A stretch of DNA of 64,000 bases from JAVBME01 sp031552765. GTDB taxonomy: Bacteria; Bacillota; Negativicutes; Acidaminococcales; JAISLQ01. This document shows, in pieces, positions 43,013-50,801 of the stretch. The notes under the pieces were generated by a model. The model saw nothing but the letters and a program-made list of their open reading frames with translations. It was not told the origin of the DNA and ran no database searches. The stretch spans positions 50,372 to 114,371 of the forward strand of contig JAVBME010000002.1 of NCBI GenBank assembly GCA_031552765.1, given 5' to 3'. The first letter of the stretch is position 1. Every line of letters begins with the position of its first letter. The position numbers and the translations under genes were made by a program.

Positions 43013-43961
43013 GCCGCACCCTCCAACTTTTCAGCGCCATATAAGCGCAGCCCACGGCGTTGTCGCCGCAAAACGCCTGCTGAGGGAAAACGGTTTCCAC
43101 ACCTACAGCGCTCAAATTCTTTGTTAAAAAGTCGCGTATATAACAATTTGCCGTAACGCCGCCAACCAGCAGCACACTAGCACAGGCTGTTTTCTCGGCC
43201 GCATTTTTCAAAAGCTTAGCCAGACTTTTGGCGACAGCGACCTGTACGCCGGCGGCCAAGGCCGCTCTGTCCGCCCCTTTGTCCAGTAGCTTGAGCGCCG
43301 CGGTCAAAGGGCCGGAATAGCTGATAGAAAAACCATTGACCGCTACCGGCAAAACTTCCGCTTCGCCGGCCGTAGCGGCAAGCTCTTCCAACCGATCTCC
43401 GCAGGGAAACGGCAGCCCCATAGCTACCCCCATGCGGTCGATAAACTGCCCGGCGTTTATATCGCCGGTACCGCCCAGTTCTTTTAGCAGGCAAGTTTCT
43501 TCTTTTTTCTCCACTAACAGCAAATCGGTCGTACCGCCCGAAGCGTGCAGTACAATAAAACTGCCGGCCCCTGGTCTTTCGTTTGTAGACCATAGCCCGG
43601 CTTGGATATGATTTTCCTGGTGGCTGGAGGTAATAATCGTGGCGCCGGTTGCCGCCGCCAAAGACCTGGCAACCGCCGTACCGCTCATAAAAGCCGGCAT
43701 ATAGGAGCCTTCCAACGGCCGCGGCTGGCTGGAAACACCTATGGCAGTCAAAGAGAGGGCCTTATTTGCAAACACTTCTTCCACCAATACAGGCAGGTTT
43801 TTTACATGCTGAAAGACCATTTCCGACTGCCTGAGGCCGCGTCCGGATTCTTTTACCTTGAGCAAAATGCGCCTGTCGGCCAACAAACTGCCTTCAGAGT
43901 CCAGTATAGCTACCGATGTAGTATAACAGCTCGTATCTATACCCAAAAAAACTTGTTGCAT
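43005..43961 (-). CDS. Kae1/TsaD-like protein (divergent O-sialoglycoprotein endopeptidase family)
   Basis: 318 residues, start at 43961. The ASKHA fold is indicated by LGIDTSCYTTSVAILDSEG at the start and VLLVGGVTANCYIRDFL near the end. The metal motif HQENH (in SSHQENHIQAGLW) preserves the spaced His pair of TsaD. Overall it is shorter and diverges from true TsaD, and the gene lies between nusB and xseA, not near tsaB/tsaE. It may be a paralog of the tRNA t6A enzyme with an unknown role; peptidase activity is not supported. Overlaps xseA. Confidence 0.8.
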   Translation of the reverse strand: MQQVFLGIDTSCYTTSVAILDSEGSLLADRRILLKVKESGRGLRQSEMVFQHVKNLPVLVEEVFANKALSLTAIGVSSQPRPLEGSYMPAFMSGTAVARSLAAATGATIITSSHQENHIQAGLWSTNERPGAGSFIVLHASGGTTDLLLVEKKEETCLLKELGGTGDINAGQFIDRMGVAMGLPFPCGDRLEELAATAGEAEVLPVAVNGFSISYSGPLTAALKLLDKGADRAALAAGVQVAVAKSLAKLLKNAAEKTACASVLLVGGVTANCYIRDFLTKNLSAVGVETVFPQQAFCGDNAVGCAYMALKSWRVRHG

Positions 43962-43963
43962 CG

Positions 43964-44377
43964 TCAATCCTTTGCTTTTTTTGCCATTTTGCCAAGCATC
44001 CCGTTAATAAAGCGAGGCGAATCGTCGCTGCCATATACTTTTGCGATCTCGACAGCCTCGTTTATTGCAATGCCGGGACTTATCTCGTCCGGCGAAAACC
44101 TCATCTCGTATATGGCCAGCCGCAAAATATTGCGGTCTACAGAGGCCATACGCTCTAGCGTCCACTCTTCGGCATAGTTGTCTATGATTTCATCTATTTC
44201 TTTTTGCTTGTCCAAAGTAGCGGCAATGATAGCTTTGGCGTATTCAACGCTTGCCGGGCTAAGTTCTTCATGGCGCTCGGCAGCGACCGCCGCAAAAGCT
44301 TCAGGCCAGTCCGCCTGTGAAAAATCCAGCTGGAACAGCGTTTGTAACGCCATTTCCCTGGCCAGTCTGCGACTCAT
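43964..44377 (-). CDS. nusB: Transcription antitermination protein NusB
   Basis: 137-residue all-helical protein that binds BoxA RNA with NusE (S10) to assist rRNA transcription. SRRLAREMALQTLFQLDFSQ, then EWTLERMASVDRNILRLAIYEM and NEAVEIAKVYGSDDSPRFING are the conserved segments. Complete. It follows the DUF2273 gene by about 30 bases and its stop lies three bases from the next start. Confidence 0.96.
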   Translation of the reverse strand: MSRRLAREMALQTLFQLDFSQADWPEAFAAVAAERHEELSPASVEYAKAIIAATLDKQKEIDEIIDNYAEEWTLERMASVDRNILRLAIYEMRFSPDEISPGIAINEAVEIAKVYGSDDSPRFINGMLGKMAKKAKD

Positions 44378-44406
44378 AAAAATCCTCTTTTCTTTAGGCT
44401 GAAACT

Positions 44407-44634
44407 TTATTTATGGTAACCGGAGGGCAGTATACGGTCTAAAAGTTCCATGATATCTTCTTTGTTGTCTACTTTTTGCCCCAGGATATAACCGCCCGAC
44501 ATGAGGATAAGCAAAAATACCGTGCGGAAAAAACCAAGCAGCAAAAACATCGCCCCTATTATAAGTCCTACCAGCACCCCCAGCATGCGACCGCGGTGGG
44601 TCTGCCACAACCCGGCAAAAAATTCCTTCAACAT
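44407..44634 (-). CDS. DUF2273 small membrane protein
   Basis: 75 residues, with a helix pair at about 17-50 (GVLVGLIIGAMFLLLGFFRTVFLLILM) and a soluble tail. In many Firmicutes it accompanies amaP and asp23 in the envelope stress cluster. GGAAAGGG precedes the ATG. Placed directly between AmaP and nusB. Confidence 0.88.
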   Translation of the reverse strand: MLKEFFAGLWQTHRGRMLGVLVGLIIGAMFLLLGFFRTVFLLILMSGGYILGQKVDNKEDIMELLDRILPSGYHK

Positions 44635-44646
44635 ATCCCTTTCCTC

Positions 44647-45186
44647 CTACTCAAACCTCTGTTTGCTCTTCGCTTCATAGGAAATGGTATTAAAGATTAT
44701 TTCCACTTCAGATACTTCCCGGCCCACGGTCTCTTTGACACTGGTTTTTATTTTATCCTGCACGATCTTGCTTATTTCCGGGATGTTCGCCTCCGGTAAA
44801 ACACCCGCCGTTATCTTTACCTTAAGCATGTCACCGCTGGCGTTGACCCAAGTCTTGACATTATGCACGCCGCGTACCTGCGCAGCTGTTTTTTCCACAA
44901 ATTTTTCGACGGCGGCCATGCTGACACGCACAACGCCCTCGTCGCCGATGTGTACGACAATATCTTTCGGCCCTACCCGGGTGACCCCGGCGACCAGCAG
45001 CCTGATGCTCAAAATAAATATCAAAACGCCGATGACGGCAAATTCCCAGCGCCCCGGTATCATATGCAGGTAATCGGCGATCGCGGCCACAGGAAACATG
45101 CCTGCTACAAAGCATACTATCAGCACAGAAACAGCGGCCATGACTATAGTATAGAGAGTGAGCAATATACGGTCGGCAATACGCAT
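44647..45186 (-). CDS. amaP: Alkaline shock response membrane anchor protein AmaP
   Basis: 179 residues with two membrane helices (about 8-32 and 48-70) and a C-terminal soluble domain of Asp23-like fold (KFVEKTAAQVRGVHNVKTWV). In Staphylococcus AmaP tethers Asp23 to the membrane. The gene follows the Asp23 gene directly, so the pair is probably stoichiometric. Confidence 0.9.
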   Translation of the reverse strand: MRIADRILLTLYTIVMAAVSVLIVCFVAGMFPVAAIADYLHMIPGRWEFAVIGVLIFILSIRLLVAGVTRVGPKDIVVHIGDEGVVRVSMAAVEKFVEKTAAQVRGVHNVKTWVNASGDMLKVKITAGVLPEANIPEISKIVQDKIKTSVKETVGREVSEVEIIFNTISYEAKSKQRFE

Positions 45187-45597
45187 TTAGGCGCCTCCCT
45201 GTTCCATTTTTATTTTATCCATATTGGCAATGCCTTGCACATGTATGTTTATTTCCACTACTTCCATGCCGGTCATAGCTTCGATAGATTCCTTGACTTT
45301 TTCCTGTATGCCGATAGCCACATCAGGTATGCATACGCCGTATTCCATGATAACATACAAATCTACCGCGATCTGGCGTTCGCCGGCGCGGACTTTTACA
45401 CCCTTGGAAAAATTCTTTTTACCTAAAAGCTCTGCTATGCCGCCCACCAGACCGCCGCTCATGCCTGCGACCCCCGGCACTTCAGTGGCGGCGAGGCCTG
45501 CTATTATGCTGACCACTTCGTCCGCGATGCGGATAGAGCCGGCTTCCTCTTCCTTATCGTCATCAGGGGCAACATAAAGGTCTTTATTTTCTTCCAC
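45187..45597 (-). CDS. Asp23/Gls24 family envelope stress response protein
   Basis: 136 residues from a GTG at 45597, supported by AAGGAGG six bases upstream; the longer frame has no ribosome-binding site. Conserved core GSIRIADEVVSIIAGLAATEVPGV, then GVKVRAGERQIAVDLYVIM and VVEINIHVQGIA. Cytoplasmic proteins that gather at the membrane through AmaP. The gene heads the run asp23-amaP-DUF2273-nusB. Confidence 0.93.
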   Translation of the reverse strand: MEENKDLYVAPDDDKEEEAGSIRIADEVVSIIAGLAATEVPGVAGMSGGLVGGIAELLGKKNFSKGVKVRAGERQIAVDLYVIMEYGVCIPDVAIGIQEKVKESIEAMTGMEVVEINIHVQGIANMDKIKMEQGGA

Positions 45598-45718
45598 TGC
45601 GTGCCTCCTTGGTGCGCTTCTTTGCATTTTGCGCACTGTTTTAGACAGTTAAACTATTACCAATTTATTATAGCATATTATACAAAGCGGAAAAGCCTTT
45701 TCCGGTAAAATAATGAAG

Positions 45719-45746
45719 AAAACTCCAGACAAATATCTGGAGTTTT
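45719..45746 (-). terminator. Terminator of efp
   Basis: Eleven-base perfect stem AAAACTCCAGA / TCTGGAGTTTT, loop of six, a few bases past the efp stop codon. Confidence 0.8.
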
Positions 45747-45751
45747 CACGT

Positions 45752-46309
45752 TTAAGCCCGCTCTACATAGTCGCCTGTCCGCGTATCTATGCGCAGCATA
45801 TCGCCAGCATTTATGAACAAGGGAACTTTTACCACATAACCGGTCTCCATCGTAGCCGGCTTGGTACCGCCGGTAGCGGTATCGCCGCGGATACCGGGGT
45901 CGGTTTCGGCGACCTTTAGCTCAACGACATTGGGCAGGTCTATGCCAAGGACTTTTCCCTGGTAAAACATGATGGTCACTTTCATGTTCTCCTTGAGAAA
46001 GTTCATAGCGCTGCCTAGGACGTCTTTGCTCAATTCGCTTTGTTCGTAATTTTCCGTGTTCATGAAAACATGGTTGCCGTCGCTCTCATACAGGTATTCC
46101 ATGTCATGGCGCTCAATATGCGCTTTGGGGAATTTTTCGCCGGCATTGAATGTTTTCTCAACGACCGATCCGGTACACAGGTTCCTCAGTTTTGCCCGGA
46201 CAAAAGCGGCGCCCTTGCCTGGTTTTACATGCTGAAAGTCCACTACCTGCCAGGCGTCTCCGTCGATGGTGACAGTGGATCCGGTCCTAAAATCATTAGT
46301 CGAAAGCAT
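45752..46309 (-). CDS. efp: Elongation factor P
   Basis: 185-residue, three-domain factor that relieves ribosome stalling at polyproline stretches. N-terminal KOW-like domain with DFRTGSTVTIDGD and the loop KPGKGAAFV containing the lysine that is modified in many bacteria (Lys at about 32), followed by two OB folds ending GDMLRIDTRTGDYVERA. AGGAGG precedes the ATG. It follows the proline peptidase gene by about 30 bases. Confidence 0.97.
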   Translation of the reverse strand: MLSTNDFRTGSTVTIDGDAWQVVDFQHVKPGKGAAFVRAKLRNLCTGSVVEKTFNAGEKFPKAHIERHDMEYLYESDGNHVFMNTENYEQSELSKDVLGSAMNFLKENMKVTIMFYQGKVLGIDLPNVVELKVAETDPGIRGDTATGGTKPATMETGYVVKVPLFINAGDMLRIDTRTGDYVERA

Positions 46310-46338
46310 AAAAATTCCTCCTGATTTTTAAAAATTAA

Positions 46339-47397
46339 TTAGCCCAGTTCTAACAGCTGTTTGGGCGTAGCAGTAAGTATCCTGACACCGTCTCCGGTAA
46401 CGGCCACCATATCTTCTATCCTCACGCCTCCCCAGCCGGGGATATATATGCCCGGCTCCACAGTCACTACCATGCCAGGTTCGAGCAACGCGGCGCAAGA
46501 CGGTGAAAGGCGCGGTTCTTCATGTATGGCCAGACCCACGCTATGGCCTGTGCCGTGGCCGAAATACTGCCCATAACCGGCAGCAGTTATCACGTCTCTC
46601 GCCGCGGCGTCCCCTTCTTTGCCTGTTATGCCCGGTTTTAGCGCCGCCAGCGCTTTGAGCTGGGCCGCAAGCACTATGCCGTATACCTTTTTTTGTTCTT
46701 CGGAGGCTTTTCCTATGACCACCGTCCTCGTAATGTCAGAACAATAGCCTTTATATACGGCGCCAAAGTCAAAGGTAACAAAATCGCCTGCGGCGAAAAC
46801 CTTATCTGTCGGCTGGCCGTGCGGCAAAGACGAACGCTCGCCTGAGGCGACGATAGTAGGAAATGAAGTCCCGGACGCGCCTTCTTGCCTTAAATAGAAC
46901 TCCAAAAGCGCAGCCGCCTCGATTTCCGCCATGCCGGTCCGCAATTCGGGCAACAGGCGGGCAAAAGCCCTGTCTGCGATATCTACTGCATTTTTTAGCA
47001 AAGAAAGCTCTTCTTGGTCTTTGACTGTTCTTAAAAGGTCAAGGTTTGTAGGCAGCCATTCTTTATCAGGTATAGAGGTTTGCAGCTTTTTAAAGGTTTC
47101 TACCGTCACATAATTTTCTTCATAAGCAATACTGGAGCAACGCGCCAAAAAGTTTGCCGCATCTTCATATATCCTGCTGCCGTGCTGCACTATTTCGCAA
47201 CCCGGAGCCTCCTGTTTAGCCTGTTCAACATAACGGAAATCAGTCAAAAGAACTACCTTGTCCGGCAGCAAAAGGAGCAAACCGGCCGAACCGGAAAATC
47301 CGCTGATATAACGGCGATTGCGAAAATTGCTTATAATCAGAGCGTCAAATGGCTGGCTACGCAAAAACTCTTTGGCTTTGGCAATATGGTCAGCCAT
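46339..47397 (-). CDS. Xaa-Pro aminopeptidase/dipeptidase (M24)
   Basis: 352 residues of the creatinase-type fold: N-terminal domain to about 125 and C-terminal pita-bread domain with metal ligands in TFDFGAVYKGYCSDITRT, GHGTGHSVGLAIHEEPRLS and VTVEPGIYIPGWGGVRIED. It removes residues before proline. The pairing upstream of efp is common in Firmicutes. It overlaps the aroQ end by eight bases. Confidence 0.93.
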   Translation of the reverse strand: MADHIAKAKEFLRSQPFDALIISNFRNRRYISGFSGSAGLLLLLPDKVVLLTDFRYVEQAKQEAPGCEIVQHGSRIYEDAANFLARCSSIAYEENYVTVETFKKLQTSIPDKEWLPTNLDLLRTVKDQEELSLLKNAVDIADRAFARLLPELRTGMAEIEAAALLEFYLRQEGASGTSFPTIVASGERSSLPHGQPTDKVFAAGDFVTFDFGAVYKGYCSDITRTVVIGKASEEQKKVYGIVLAAQLKALAALKPGITGKEGDAAARDVITAAGYGQYFGHGTGHSVGLAIHEEPRLSPSCAALLEPGMVVTVEPGIYIPGWGGVRIEDMVAVTGDGVRILTATPKQLLELG

Positions 47398-47842
47398 GTT
47401 GCGCCGCCATACCCGCTACCGCAGCCAAAGCCAAAAGGTAGCTGTCCGCGCCAAAACCGCAAATACGCCCCACCACGATATCGGCAATGACCGAAGTCCG
47501 GCGGAAATCTTCACGGGCGTAAACATTGGACATATGCACTTCGATGGCCGGTATCGCCACCGCTTTCAATGCATCGCGCACCGCTACGCTGTAGTGAGTA
47601 AAAGCGGCGGCGTTGATGATTATATAATCAATACTGCCCATCGCCGACTGTATTTTATCCACCAGCACGCCTTCATGGTTGGTTTGGAAGCACTCCAGCT
47701 CAAAACCCATACCGTCGGCCTCTTTTTGCAAGCGACCGTTTATTTCAGCCAGCGTCGTTTTACCGTAAATAGCCGGTTCGCGTTTGCCCAAAAGATTGAG
47801 GTTAGGACCGTGCAAAACAAGTATTTTCTTATTCATGCTCAT
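47390..47842 (-). CDS. aroQ: 3-dehydroquinate dehydratase, type II
   Basis: 150 residues. LVLHGPNLNLLGKREPAIYG contains the conserved arginine-tyrosine lid, NAAAFTHYSVAVRDAL the catalytic histidine region, and EVHMSNVYAREDFRRTS the substrate loop. Converts 3-dehydroquinate to 3-dehydroshikimate. GAGGGG lies four bases before the first ATG and ten before the second (47836); either could be used. Overlaps the peptidase gene that follows. Confidence 0.95.
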   Translation of the reverse strand: MSMNKKILVLHGPNLNLLGKREPAIYGKTTLAEINGRLQKEADGMGFELECFQTNHEGVLVDKIQSAMGSIDYIIINAAAFTHYSVAVRDALKAVAIPAIEVHMSNVYAREDFRRTSVIADIVVGRICGFGADSYLLALAAVAGMAAQHG

Positions 47843-47880
47843 TTATCCCCTCAAAAGTTTACTTTAATATAATATCATAA

Positions 47881-48105
47881 TTACTGCGTATCTGCCAATA
47901 TTTCTACAGGGAAGCCAAATTTTGCCACTATTACACGGACATCTTCTATCAGTTCCGGCGTAGAACGGATGAGTAAAATCCCTTCTTTGCCGTCTATGGC
48001 ACTGACCACGCCCAGGTGCTCATAGCCCTGCATTATCCAGTTGACAAAAGCGATGTTCTGTTCATCCACCTTTATTTTTATCCGGTCGGCGCCACATTCA
48101 GCCAT
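47881..48105 (-). CDS. DUF4911 family protein
   Basis: 74 residues from the ATG at 48105 (GGAGG seven bases upstream); the gene overlaps the end of the U32 peptidase gene. A compact alpha/beta sequence with RIKIKVDEQNIAFVNWIMQG, YEHLGVVSAID and LLIRSTPELIEDVRVIVAKF matches DUF4911, a small cytoplasmic family found beside U32 peptidase genes in Firmicutes. No function is known. Confidence 0.75.
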   Translation of the reverse strand: MAECGADRIKIKVDEQNIAFVNWIMQGYEHLGVVSAIDGKEGILLIRSTPELIEDVRVIVAKFGFPVEILADTQ

Positions 48106-49318
48106 CATGTATCCTCCGGCGCAAAAGCGAATTTTCCGGCAGAGCATGCGCAAAAGGCACATTAAATATCTGTTGGGGATGGGCGGCGGCAATGATAGCG
48201 TTCCCATCTGCGTCAAGCATTTCCGCCAGCTCTATGCTGAATATCTCACCCTCAGGCGTTAGCGCCTCCAGTATATCGCCCTGTTTCACATTGTTGCGCT
48301 GCTCGATGACCAGCCGCCCACTGCCATAACCCTTGACCAGGCCGACAAAATCGTGTGTCTGCCGGTAAGATGAAGTCGCATACACCTGTGCGCCGTCTGC
48401 CGGTCGTCCGGCGGCAAAACCTTCCGTATAGGGGCGGTGGGATATTTTGGCCAGCTCTTCCCGCCAGCGCGGCAGGACGCTAAACTCCCGCGGCGCGGCA
48501 AACAGCGCATCTATCGCCTGCCGGTAAACACCGACCACAGTAGCCACATAATGAACGCTTTTCATGCGCCCTTCTATCTTAAGGCTGTCAACGCCCGTCC
48601 GGCAGATCTCAGGCAGACGCTCCAACAAGCAAAGGTCTTTAGAATTGAAAACATAAGTTCCGTATTCGTCTTCAAACACCGGGAAGTATTCGCCCGGCCT
48701 CGCTTCTTCCTGCAAAGAATAGCGCCAGCGGCAAGCCTGGGCGCACTCGCCCTGGTTGGCGTCGCGTCCGGTCATATAATTGCTCAGCAGGCAGCGCCCG
48801 GACTAGGATATGCACATAGCGCCGTGTACAAATATTTCTATCTCCATGGCAGTCTTTTCTTTTATCCGGGCGATTTCCGGCAAGGACAACTCACGCGCCA
48901 AAACTACGCGCGCCGCCCCCAGTTCCTGCCACTGGAGCGCACCTGCCCAGTTCACCGTGTTGGCCTGGGTGCTCACGTGGACAGGCATATCGTTTACGCA
49001 TTCTCTGGCCAGACGAAAAACACCCAGGTCTGATATGATCAGGGCGTCGACGCCGGCTGCCTGCAAAAACCGTAAATAATCCGGCAGTTTCGCCAACTCG
49101 TCGTTATGCGGCATTATATTTACCGTCACATATATTCTTTTGTCCAGACTATGGGCATATTTCACTGCTTCGACTATCTCTTCATCGCTGAAATTGCCGC
49201 TTTGAGCGCGCATGCCAAAAAATTTGCCGCCCAGGTAGGCCGCGTCCGCGCCGTATAAAAAGGCCATTTTAAGTTTTTCCATATTGCCGGCTGGCGCCAG
49301 CAGTTCAGGTTTTTCCAT
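48098..49318 (-). pseudogene. U32 family peptidase interrupted by one in-frame TAG
   Basis: Two frames join without shift into one U32 gene of 406 codons. The 5' part (49318-48803) runs PELLAPAGNMEKLKMAFLYG to EIEIFVHGAMCIS; then TAG at 48805-48803; then SGRCLLSNYMTGRDANQGEC in the same frame to 48098. The residue expected at the TAG in this signature is tyrosine. U32 proteins such as TrhP and RlhA act in RNA hydroxylation. The rest of the frame is intact, so the mutation is recent, or the codon is suppressed, or the base is wrong. In-frame stop at 48805-48803 is the only lesion seen. Confidence 0.85.
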
Positions 49319-49339
49319 GACAAACCACCGTCAAATAAA

Positions 49340-50326
49340 TCACTGGCTGGCCCTTTGTATCGCCGCCAGGTGTTCTTGATATGTCTTACTGAAAATATGC
49401 GAACCGTCTTTTTGTACTACAAAATAGAGGTAACTCTCCGCCGCCGGATTTATCACCGCCTGCATGGACAAAAGGCCGGGATTGGCTATCGGCCCTGGCG
49501 GTAAGCCGTAATGCAGGTAGGTATTATAAGGCGACGGCAGCTGGGTATCGGCTATGGTCAGTTCCGGTTTGGCATAGCCCAGTATATACTGGATGGTAGC
49601 GCAGGACTGAAGCGGCATAGCGATATCCAGCCTGGTCAAAAATGCCCTGGCGATAAGCGGCCTGTCTTTTTCTACCGCCGCCTCTTTTTCCACCAAGGAC
49701 GCCAGCGTGACAAAATCCCTGATTGACAGTTTTTTGTCTACAATAGCTTTACGCATTTCCAGTGTCAGCTGTTTGTCAAATTCCTTGGCCAAGAGGGCCA
49801 ATACGGCATCGGCCCTGGCGCCTGGCGATACTTTGTAAGTAGAAGGGAATAAAAACCCCTCGCATTTATACTCGACCAAAGGGTCGTCTGTTTTCATATA
49901 GTCATAAGGAGTATAGTTTTTCGCCAGATCGAGAAATTCTTTTTTACTTGCCAGCTGTTTTTGCTCCATCAGCTCGGCTATCTGTTTGACATTAAAACCT
50001 TCAGGGATGGTGAAACTAACGTAGCGGACGTCGCCGACCGCCATTTTATCCATTATTTCCTTATCGGACATACCGGCGGTAAATTCGTATTCGCCGGCTT
50101 GCAGCGCGTTATCCAGGCCACGCAGTTTCAATTGCGTACGAAAATAAGAGGAGTTGCTTATCAGCTTTTTCTCCTCTAAAAGTTTTGCTATTTCTCCCGC
50201 CGCCATGCCGTCTTTTACTTTTACGATCACCTTAGTGCCGGCCGGCAGTTGGGAAGAGCCGCAGCCCACCGCTAACAACAGAAGTAAAACAATGCCAATG
50301 ATGCATATTTTTTTGTTTTTCAGCAT
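49340..50326 (-). CDS. mltG: Endolytic murein transglycosylase MltG
   Basis: 328 residues. Membrane-anchored lytic transglycosylase that ends growing peptidoglycan strands. The LysM-like region is about 30-130 and the YceG catalytic domain follows, with FLFPSTYKV, the catalytic-glutamate segment LASLVEKEAA, and SPYNTYLHYGLPPGPIANPG. The N-terminal hydrophobic segment ends in LAVGC, a lipobox-like site, so the protein may be a lipoprotein rather than a plain membrane-anchored enzyme. GAGGGTGG precedes the ATG. Confidence 0.93.
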   Translation of the reverse strand: MLKNKKICIIGIVLLLLLAVGCGSSQLPAGTKVIVKVKDGMAAGEIAKLLEEKKLISNSSYFRTQLKLRGLDNALQAGEYEFTAGMSDKEIMDKMAVGDVRYVSFTIPEGFNVKQIAELMEQKQLASKKEFLDLAKNYTPYDYMKTDDPLVEYKCEGFLFPSTYKVSPGARADAVLALLAKEFDKQLTLEMRKAIVDKKLSIRDFVTLASLVEKEAAVEKDRPLIARAFLTRLDIAMPLQSCATIQYILGYAKPELTIADTQLPSPYNTYLHYGLPPGPIANPGLLSMQAVINPAAESYLYFVVQKDGSHIFSKTYQEHLAAIQRASQ

Positions 50327-50346
50327 TATTAACCACCCTCAATGGC

Positions 50347-50380
50347 AAACCTGGGGAAGCCGTAAGGCTTCCCCAGGTAA
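50347..50380 (-). terminator. Terminator of the DUF1292 gene
   Basis: Thirteen-base perfect stem ACCTGGGGAAGCC / GGCTTCCCCAGGT with four-base loop, between the DUF1292 and mltG genes. Confidence 0.8.
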
Positions 50381-50398
50381 AACTTTTACAGCAAAAAA

Positions 50399-50731
50399 CT
50401 ATTCTTCCTGGTCGCGCTCTTCGTAAATGCGCAACACTTCTTCAAATTCTTCGTCAGTCGGGTTGCAGTATACATCTTCGCCATTTTCGTCTGTTTCTAT
50501 CTTGGCGATTATCGCTTCGTCCTCGCAACCGCAACCGCCGCCGCAGCTGCTTTCACAACCGCATTCATGCTCCTGGCCTTCTTCGGCGTCAATAGGCGCC
50601 AGAACGGCAAACCGCTTATCGCCTACAACTATCACTTCTTCTTCAACATAATAGTATTCATTTCCCTCTTCGTCAGTCATAACGACTACCGACTCTTCCA
50701 ACTCCATGTCGTCTTTTTCAAAATCACTCAT
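50399..50731 (-). CDS. DUF1292 protein with cysteine-rich insert
   Basis: 110 residues, strongly acidic. The DUF1292 core is the pattern VVVMTDEEGNEYYY..., GDKRFAVLAP, and a C-terminal FEEVLRIYEERDQEE. Unlike the short family norm, residues about 55-72 form a cysteine cluster with CGCESSCGGGCGC, able to bind metal. The family (YrzB) is small and of unknown function, usually near ireB and ruvX. AAGGAG precedes the ATG. Confidence 0.85.
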   Translation of the reverse strand: MSDFEKDDMELEESVVVMTDEEGNEYYYVEEEVIVVGDKRFAVLAPIDAEEGQEHECGCESSCGGGCGCEDEAIIAKIETDENGEDVYCNPTDEEFEEVLRIYEERDQEE

Positions 50732-50801
50732 AATTACACTCCTTACATGCTGTAAACTACAGCAATTTTATAGTAGAAAGGCTTATCTGTCAATCAAACT
50801 T

